Source: Paracoccaceae bacterium (GTDB lineage Bacteria > Pseudomonadota > Alphaproteobacteria > Rhodobacterales > Rhodobacteraceae). From it: DNA of 10,718 nucleotides. The notes under the pieces are model-generated. The model worked only from the letters and a program-made list of their open reading frames with translations, ran no database searches and was not told the DNA's origin. Positions 7,227 to 10,718 of the stretch are shown here, in pieces. The stretch lies in assembly GCA_023263735.1 (NCBI GenBank), contig JALQUQ010000072.1, forward strand, positions 1-10,718, read 5' to 3'. Both the position numbers and the translations under genes were made by a program. How positions within the stretch are numbered: the first letter of the stretch is position 1; every line of letters starts with the position of its first letter.

Positions 7227-7945
7227 GACGCTCCTCGCGTTTCAGCAACCCCCGGCGGACGGCCAAGGGGCAGGTTCATGCTTTCAGGGGTGACAAAGCT
7301 TTCGATTTGCGCCCGCGACAGTTCCCAGTGACTGACCGCCAGATCGGCGGCCGCATCGGCATCCCCGGCTTCGATCAGATCGATGAACTGATCGTGCTGA
7401 TCGGCCGCCAGTTCGCGCTGTTGGGCCAGATGGATCTTGCGCGGGTTGTAAAAGGTCATCCCGATCCGCGTGTGGTCGATCAGCAACCGCCGCAGGCTGG
7501 GCATCAGGAATTCGTTGTCCGCCATCTCTCCGATGATCGAATGAAAGCGTTCGTTGCCAAGCGCGCGTTCCGCCGCATCGCCGTTGCGAATGGCCTGCCG
7601 AAACGCCCATTGGCATTCTTTCAGCCGCTGGATCTGGGCCGGGGTTGCATGCTCTGCCGCCAGCCGCGTGGTCGCCGCATAGATCATCGGGGCGGCCACA
7701 AAGAAATTGCGCAGGGTCTTGTGCGTCATCGGCGCGACCTGCGCCCCGCGATTTTCCTGCAACACGACATAGCCTTCGCCCGCCAACTGGCGCAGCACCT
7801 CGCGCAAGGGGGGGCGGGAAATGCCGTAAACCTCGGCCAACTCCAGCTCGTCCAGATACAGGCCCGGCTCCAACGCTTCGGTCAGAATGCGTCGGCGGAG
7901 GTCTTCGATACATAAGATCTTCTTGCTGCGGGCGTCGCTTTCCAC
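7223..7945 (-). CDS. GntR-family transcriptional regulator, FadR/FCD subfamily
   Basis: A 240-residue regulator with an N-terminal winged helix-turn-helix (about residues 13-72; recognition region YGISRPPLREVLRQL) and an all-helical FCD ligand-binding domain from about 75 to 215. Candidate metal-binding residues of FCD domains are seen as N131-x3-H135, H184 and H206; the first position is N where many members have D. These regulators usually repress the adjacent catabolic operon until a small acid binds. A longer frame begins at 8011, but I place the start at the GTG at 7945. An AGGAG lies six bases before it, homology begins just after it, and the proposed promoter lies inside the longer frame. 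It is the first gene of the operon and overlaps the DapA-family gene by ATGA, so it most likely controls its own transcription. Confidence 0.9.
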   Translation of the reverse strand: MESDARSKKILCIEDLRRRILTEALEPGLYLDELELAEVYGISRPPLREVLRQLAGEGYVVLQENRGAQVAPMTHKTLRNFFVAAPMIYAATTRLAAEHATPAQIQRLKECQWAFRQAIRNGDAAERALGNERFHSIIGEMADNEFLMPSLRRLLIDHTRIGMTFYNPRKIHLAQQRELAADQHDQFIDLIEAGDADAAADLAVSHWELSRAQIESFVTPESMNLPLGRPPGVAETRGAS

Positions 7946-7951
7946 CGGGCT

Positions 7952-7956
7952 CTCCT
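7952..7956 (-). promoter_or_regulatory. Ribosome binding site that decides the gntR start
   Basis: On the minus strand AGGAG (7956-7952) sits six bases before GTG 7945-7943, a near-ideal spacing. The competing ATG codons at 8011 and 8008 have no comparable site. Using the GTG gives a 240-residue protein that starts shortly before the winged-helix domain. Confidence 0.75.
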
Positions 7957-7996
7957 GTCTGGTCTTGAGGTTGGCGGACTCAGGGCCTCTGGCGCT

Positions 7997-8029
7997 GGTA
8001 TACCTCATCATAATACATATTGTCTACTA
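7997..8029 (-). promoter_or_regulatory. Predicted promoter and overlapping operators of the gntR-led operon
   Basis: On the minus strand TAGACA (8026-8021; five of six matches to the -35 consensus) and TATACC (8002-7997; four of six to the -10) stand 18 bases apart. They lie just ahead of the chosen gntR start, giving a leader of roughly 45 bases. Two elements of the GT-N2-AC form lie on them: TTGTCTACTA (8020-8029, plus-strand reading) covers the -35, and the perfect palindrome GGTATACC (7997-8004) covers the -10. Paired GT...AC half-sites are typical of FadR-subfamily GntR operators. Their position over both promoter boxes suggests direct autorepression by blocking RNA polymerase. This is inferred from pattern only. 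The surrounding 40 bases are much richer in A+T than the rest of the window. Confidence 0.5.
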
Positions 8030-8033
8030 TAAT
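8028..8033 (+). promoter_or_regulatory. Possible -10 box for rightward transcription toward ybgC
   Basis: A perfect TATAAT occurs on the plus strand at 8028-8033. The hexamer 17 bases upstream, TCATCA, matches the -35 consensus at only three positions, so the promoter is weak or dependent on an activator. It borders the GntR operator candidate at 8020-8029, so one bound repressor could affect both directions. Confidence 0.3.
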
Positions 8034-8304
8034 CATGAACGCCTGCGATGCTGCCGAAAAACACCGCGCTTCTCCCTGCAAAGCGGGATTTCCGGGGCCG
8101 CACGCCTTGTCTTTGCCGCCCAACTGGCAGACTTTCAGACCATCGGTGCCCAAGGGCGCACCGGGGGCCAGAGGGGCTTTCGCCAAAGGCCCACCGACCG
8201 CCGCCGACAGGGGGCCGACCGCCAAACCAGTGCCACAGCAAAGGGGCCCGGACTTCGATGAAAAAGCACGTGAAAACAAAGTTGCGCCCGGGGCCCGTTG
8301 GGAC
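8034..8304 (+). other. Long leader or intergenic region before ybgC with no convincing gene
   Basis: These 271 bases lie between the divergent promoter region and the ybgC start. The ybgC frame stays open upstream to an ATG at 8020. The added residues are low-complexity and proline/alanine-rich, use AGA and AGG codons rare elsewhere in the window, and do not resemble the thioesterase family, so I treat them as non-coding. An antisense frame across 7980-8336 has mixed third-position composition and no recognisable domain. A GGGCCC at 8244-8249 can pair with the GGGCCC at 8291-8296 just before the ybgC start. A 16-codon frame at 8258-8308 overlaps the ybgC ATG. No riboswitch or known RNA family is recognised. 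Confidence 0.4.
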
Positions 8305-8709
8305 ATGACAACAGACGGCACCCCCCACACATTCACCCTTCGCGTCTATTACGAAGACACCGACCTTGCCGGGATCGTTTATTACGCGAACTACCTGAAA
8401 TTCATCGAACGGGCGCGCAGCGAATGGGTGCGGGCGGTTGGGGTGGATCAGGTGCGGCTCAAGGCCGAACAGGGGGTTGTCTTTGCCGTCCGCCGGGTCG
8501 AGGCCGATTATCTGCGGCCAGCGCATTTTGACGATCAGCTCACCGTGACGACCGCGCTGATCCAGTTGGGTGGGGCCCGGATCGAACTCGAGCAAAAGGT
8601 GTTGCGCGGGGTCGAGCCGGTGTTTCAGGCGCGGGTCACGCTGGTCTGTCTGGCCGGGGCCGCGGCCGTGCGGATTCCGGCGGCCGTTCGGGCCGCTCTG
8701 GCCGTCTAG
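8305..8709 (+). CDS. ybgC: YbgC-type acyl-CoA thioesterase (hotdog fold)
   Basis: A 134-residue single-domain hotdog thioesterase of the YbgC/4-hydroxybenzoyl-CoA thioesterase family. It hydrolyses acyl-CoA (or acyl-ACP) thioesters in the cytoplasm. The signature runs RVYYEDTDLAG then VYYANYLKFIERARSEW (about 13-41), with the catalytic aspartate at D20, equivalent to D18 of E. coli YbgC. The C-terminal beta strands (78-117) fit the fold and the length is normal. The start ATG at 8305 has only a weak ribosome binding site (GGGA), but family homology begins a few codons later. YbgC is normally the first gene of the tol-pal cluster (ybgC-tolQRAB-pal), often next to ruvB. Here neither neighbour is present: the next gene on the same strand is a PepSY protein 143 bases away. 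So this is a displaced ybgC or a second paralogue. Confidence 0.9.
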   Translation: MTTDGTPHTFTLRVYYEDTDLAGIVYYANYLKFIERARSEWVRAVGVDQVRLKAEQGVVFAVRRVEADYLRPAHFDDQLTVTTALIQLGGARIELEQKVLRGVEPVFQARVTLVCLAGAAAVRIPAAVRAALAV

Positions 8710-8716
8710 ACCAAAA

Positions 8717-8757
8717 GTTGATGCCGTCAGCGTGGGCTTATGGCCCCCGCCATCAAC
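8717..8757 (+). other. Stem-loop between ybgC and the PepSY-gene operon
   Basis: The outer arms GTTGATG (8717-8723) and CATCAAC (8751-8757) pair perfectly over seven bases. An inner stem GCGTGGGC (8730-8737) with GCCCCCGC (8743-8750) has seven of eight pairs around a TTATG loop. There is a six-base bulge on the 5' side. It begins eight bases after the ybgC stop. No T run follows, so it is not a standard terminator; it may be a 3'-end stabiliser or attenuator. The remaining bases to 8852 hold the AAAAGGAAAAG ribosome binding site of the next gene (8837-8847) but no clear promoter. Confidence 0.4.
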
Positions 8758-8852
8758 CTCAATGCAATCGACGGCCCCTCGATTTTGCCGGCACAGAGAC
8801 CCCGCCACAGTGCCCAAGCTGCGGCGCAACCCTCTGAAAAGGAAAAGTCTTC

Positions 8853-9116
8853 ATGACCCGCAACGCTCTCCTCCTCAGCGTTTTTGCTGCCCTCGCCCCG
8901 CTGGCCGCCCTCGCCCTGCCGCAGGTTGGCGATATCGTTGGCACCAACCCGGCCGATGCGACCGCCGCACTGGAAAAGGCCGGCTGCAAAGTGCAGGATT
9001 TCGAAGCCGAAGGCGGCAAGATCGAAGCAAAATGCACCGATGGCGAAGGCAAAGGCTGGGAAGTCTACATCGACCCAAAGACCGGCGCCGTCGCTGAAAT
9101 CAAGGACAACGACTAA
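8853..9116 (+). CDS. Secreted PepSY-domain protein
   Basis: An 87-residue precursor with a clear Sec signal peptide: a basic start, a hydrophobic core LLLSVFAALAPLAAL, and a predicted signal-peptidase cut after ALA at residue 21. The mature part of about 66 residues is a single PepSY-like domain (about 28-85). It has the pattern alanine-rich helix, GCKVQDFEAEGGKIEA, then WEVYIDPKTGAV. Two cysteines, C45 and C61, could form a disulfide in the periplasm. PepSY domains are thought to act as protease-inhibitor or protein-interaction modules and often accompany cytochrome b561 or sensor proteins; that role is from family knowledge, not shown here. A purine-rich AAAAGGAAAAG precedes the ATG by about five to nine bases. 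The gene is followed after a single base by the cytochrome b561 gene, so the two are very likely co-transcribed and functionally linked. Confidence 0.87.
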   Translation: MTRNALLLSVFAALAPLAALALPQVGDIVGTNPADATAALEKAGCKVQDFEAEGGKIEAKCTDGEGKGWEVYIDPKTGAVAEIKDND

Positions 9117-9117
9117 G

Positions 9118-9771
9118 ATGGCCTTTCCCAACGCCGGGAAAAAAGGGGGGCGGGCTTTGCCCCCCAACCCGTGGGACCCGCTGGTGCGCGTCACCCACTG
9201 GGCGGTGGCGGCGGCGGTGATTGCCAATGGCCTGTTCAATCAGGGCGGCGGCACGCTGCACGTCTGGATCGGCTGGGGCGTGATGGCGCTCTTGATCGTC
9301 CGGCTGGTCTGGGGAGTCGTCGGCACCGAAGCCGCGCGCTTTTCCGCCTTTCCGCCCAACCCGATAGCGGCGATCAAACACCTTGTCGCATTGGCACGGG
9401 GGTCCGTCTCAGACTATCCCTCGCACAATCCGGCGGGGGCGCTGATGGTCTATGCCCTGTGGGCCTCATTGACCATGATCGCCGTGACCGGGCTGGTGAT
9501 GACCGAAGGCAAAAGCCCCGTCACCATCGCCGAAGAAAAAGCCGCCGTCGCGGCCGGGGACTGGTCGGTTCTGGTGACCGACACCGACAGCACGGCCCAG
9601 CCGTCCAACGATCGTTGGGCCAAGGAGGTGCACGAGGTGTTGGCAAATCTGGTGCTGGTTCTGGCCGCGCTGCATGTGGTGGGCGTGGGCGTCGAACAGC
9701 GCGCCCTGCGCCGCAGCCTGATCCGGCCGATGCTTTTCGGCGCCAAAATCCGGGAAAAGCGCGGGCCATGA
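9118..9771 (+). CDS. Cytochrome b561 family membrane protein (diheme, four helices)
   Basis: A 217-residue inner-membrane cytochrome b of the b561/Ni-Fe-hydrogenase-b class, which moves electrons between quinones and periplasmic or membrane partners. Four membrane helices are visible at about 25-40, 48-68, 105-127 and 170-192. Heme-ligand candidates are H27 (RVTHW), H48 (LHVWIGWG), and H172 and H186 in the last helix, spaced 14 residues apart as in this family. The loop between helices 3 and 4 (about 128-169) is long, polar and acidic, and would face the periplasm if the N-terminus is cytoplasmic. The frame is open further upstream to 8884, but that part overlaps the PepSY gene out of frame. 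The ATG at 9118, one base after the PepSY stop, is the sensible start. It overlaps the LuxR-type gene by ATGA, giving translational coupling. Confidence 0.9.
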   Translation: MAFPNAGKKGGRALPPNPWDPLVRVTHWAVAAAVIANGLFNQGGGTLHVWIGWGVMALLIVRLVWGVVGTEAARFSAFPPNPIAAIKHLVALARGSVSDYPSHNPAGALMVYALWASLTMIAVTGLVMTEGKSPVTIAEEKAAVAAGDWSVLVTDTDSTAQPSNDRWAKEVHEVLANLVLVLAALHVVGVGVEQRALRRSLIRPMLFGAKIREKRGP

Positions 9772-10274
9772 CGCTGCGCTTTTTCCAACCCGGGCGGCCG
9801 CAGCCCCTTGCCCTTGCCCTGTTCCTGCTGGTCCAAGGGGTGGCGGCCGTCTTCTTTGTCGGGGACGGGATCTCGGATCTGCTGACCGACCCCGGCGCCC
9901 CTCATTCCTTTTTCGAGGTGTTGGTGGCCCTCGCCCTCATCCTTGGCCTGATCTTTGGCGCTTGGCAGTTGCGGCTGACCCTCGAGCGGATGGCCGAGCA
10001 AGAGCGCGCGCTTGACGCCGCCCGGGGGGCGCTGGCCGATGTGATCGACCGCCAGTTCACCCATTGGGGCCTGACCCCGGCCGAGCGGGACGTGGGCCTG
10101 TTCGCGCTCAAAGGCCTCGACGTGGCTGAAATTGCCGAATTGCGGGGGGCGGCACAGGGCACCGTTCGCGCCCAACTCACCCGCATCTATGCCAAGGCGG
10201 GCGTCTCGGGCCGCGCCCAATTCGCCGCTTGGTTCGTCGAAGACCTGCTCGAAGACGGTCTCGCGCCGGGTTAA
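9768..10274 (+). CDS. Membrane-anchored LuxR-type (HTH) transcriptional regulator
   Basis: A 168-residue protein that joins two membrane helices to a DNA-binding domain. Helix 1 spans about 12-33 and helix 2 about 49-67, linked by a short acidic loop (34-48). A charged, probably coiled-coil segment follows (68-95). A LuxR/GerE-type helix-turn-helix occupies about 99-160: LTPAERDVGLFALKGLDVAEIAEL, then the recognition helix QGTVRAQLTRIYAKAGVSGRAQF. Basic residues before helix 1 and the DNA-binding C-terminus both argue for cytoplasmic ends and a tiny periplasmic loop. There is no receiver domain, so it is not a classical response regulator. The ATG at 9768 overlaps the cytochrome b561 stop (ATGA) and has little ribosome binding site of its own, so it depends on cytochrome translation. 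It may sense the state of that cytochrome or the quinone pool; that is inference. Confidence 0.88.
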   Translation: MTLRFFQPGRPQPLALALFLLVQGVAAVFFVGDGISDLLTDPGAPHSFFEVLVALALILGLIFGAWQLRLTLERMAEQERALDAARGALADVIDRQFTHWGLTPAERDVGLFALKGLDVAEIAELRGAAQGTVRAQLTRIYAKAGVSGRAQFAAWFVEDLLEDGLAPG

Positions 10275-10718
10275 CCCATCACCCGGAACTGGCCCGCCAC
10301 GAACCGCCCCTGCCGCAGCCGCACCTGCGTGTGGCGCGGATGGTCGCGATAGCGGTCGTTGGTCACGATGGGCGATCCGGTCGTCACCGCCTCATCGATC
10401 AGGGCGGCGTCGGCGGTCGTCCCCTTGGGCACCACCGCGACCGAAACCCCGGGCCGCCGCAACCGCCGCCGCAGATCGCCCGCATGCAGAAACCGCCCCT
10501 CAAGGTTATAGCCGATGGTCGCGTCAAAGATCACACGGGCGGGCTTGCCCTCATCGGCCAACTGATCAAGGACCGAGACCAGCGTATCCAGCCGCGCCCC
10601 CGTCTCCATCCCCGCATTCTTCAGCCACATCACAACGTTCGACCCATCCACCAGCACCGGCGCGACCGGCGGCACTTTGGGCCTTTGCGGGCGACGACGC
10701 AAAAGCTCTTGAACGACA
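10271..10718 (-). CDS. NYN/Zc3h12a-like ribonuclease domain protein (5' end probably beyond the window)
   Basis: A PIN-like NYN domain of the Zc3h12a ribonuclease type, predicted to be a metal-dependent RNA nuclease. Counting from a TTG at 10702, acidic residues fall where the active site is expected: D19 in VLVDGSN, D60, D98 and D103 in TTADAALIDEA, and D116 in IVTNDRYRD, the last being a hallmark of this family. The listed 143 residues could begin at the TTG, but the frame stays open to the window edge and the sequence before the domain is arginine-rich (LRRRPQRPK). That pattern is common just after a short N-terminal membrane anchor in related proteins, so I expect the true start upstream and mark it partial. 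Its stop shares bases with the stop of the convergent LuxR-type gene. RNA target and role are unknown. Confidence 0.82.
   Translation of the reverse strand, partial: VVQELLRRRPQRPKVPPVAPVLVDGSNVVMWLKNAGMETGARLDTLVSVLDQLADEGKPARVIFDATIGYNLEGRFLHAGDLRRRLRRPGVSVAVVPKGTTADAALIDEAVTTGSPIVTNDRYRDHPRHTQVRLRQGRFVAGQFRVMG

Noticed and set aside
2724..7945. Naming the operon as hydroxyproline or putrescine degradation
   Set aside because: It resembles parts of both, but key partners (epimerase, gamma-glutamyl ligase) are absent and the ProC-like gene is unexplained, so a specific pathway label would be over-claimed.
7946..8011. Longer gntR start at ATG 8011 adding 22 residues
   Set aside because: No ribosome binding site, the added residues are outside the family domain, and the stretch includes the predicted -10 and -35 region. 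The GTG at 7945 has an ideal AGGAG.
8020..8304. 95-residue N-terminal extension of YbgC, or a separate protein
   Set aside because: Low-complexity, proline/alanine-rich and unlike the family, with unusual AGA/AGG codons. YbgC normally starts just before the RVYYEDTD motif.
7980..8336. 118-residue minus-strand frame across the ybgC leader
   Set aside because: Third-position composition is mixed, no ribosome binding site or domain is seen, and it would run through the operon promoter. It cannot be fully excluded without a search.
8884..9117. Upstream extension of the cytochrome b561 frame to 8884
   Set aside because: It overlaps the PepSY gene, which has a clear signal peptide and ribosome binding site. 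The extension has no membrane or heme feature, and ATG 9118 directly follows the PepSY stop.
9450..10220. 256-residue minus-strand frame opposite the cytochrome and LuxR-type genes
   Set aside because: Shadow frame. The plus strand holds membrane helices, heme histidines and a recognisable LuxR helix-turn-helix.
10271..10702. TTG at 10702 as the definite start of the ribonuclease gene
   Set aside because: The frame stays open to the window edge, no ribosome binding site supports the TTG, and relatives often have an N-terminal membrane anchor, so the gene is treated as partial.

Overview
The window looks like chromosomal DNA of an alphaproteobacterium, most likely a member of the Rhodobacteraceae. 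This is inferred from the high G+C content with G/C-rich third codon positions, the N-terminal sequence of the DnaG primase, the wording of the YbgC thioesterase motif, and the dense ATGA-overlapped operons. No rRNA, tRNA, insertion sequence, CRISPR array or phage gene was seen. Coding density is high. The one stretch of nearly 300 bases without a convincing gene is the leader ahead of ybgC (about 8034-8304).

Layout: (1) 1-1821, minus strand: most of dnaG (DNA primase), running off the left edge. (2) 1947-2573, plus strand: a 208-residue protein of unknown function, divergent from dnaG, followed by a stem-loop and a strong rho-independent terminator (2659-2690). (3) 2724-7945, minus strand: a tight five-gene operon read right to left. 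It encodes a GntR/FCD repressor, a DapA-family lyase or deaminase, a PuuC-like aldehyde dehydrogenase, a ProC-like NAD(P)-dependent reductase and a DAO-family FAD oxidoreductase. Junctions are ATGA overlaps or gaps of 2-5 bases, and the operon ends at the shared terminator. It reads as a self-regulated catabolic module for an amino or imino acid, or an amine. The substrate cannot be named from sequence. (4) 7997-8029: the operon's promoter region, with two GT-N2-AC elements lying on the proposed -35 and -10. (5) 8305-8709, plus strand: ybgC, a hotdog-fold acyl-CoA thioesterase without its usual tol-pal neighbours. (6) 8853-10274, plus strand: a compact three-gene operon encoding a secreted PepSY-domain protein, a four-helix cytochrome b561 and a two-helix membrane protein with a cytoplasmic LuxR-type DNA-binding domain. 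(7) 10271-right edge, minus strand: an NYN/Zc3h12a-type ribonuclease domain protein, convergent with the LuxR gene and sharing its stop-codon bases.

The two parts most worth attention are the catabolic operon with its self-overlapping operator/promoter, and the PepSY-b561-membrane LuxR operon. The latter could be a membrane redox- or heme-linked signalling unit, because its regulator is itself embedded in the membrane and translationally coupled to the cytochrome gene.
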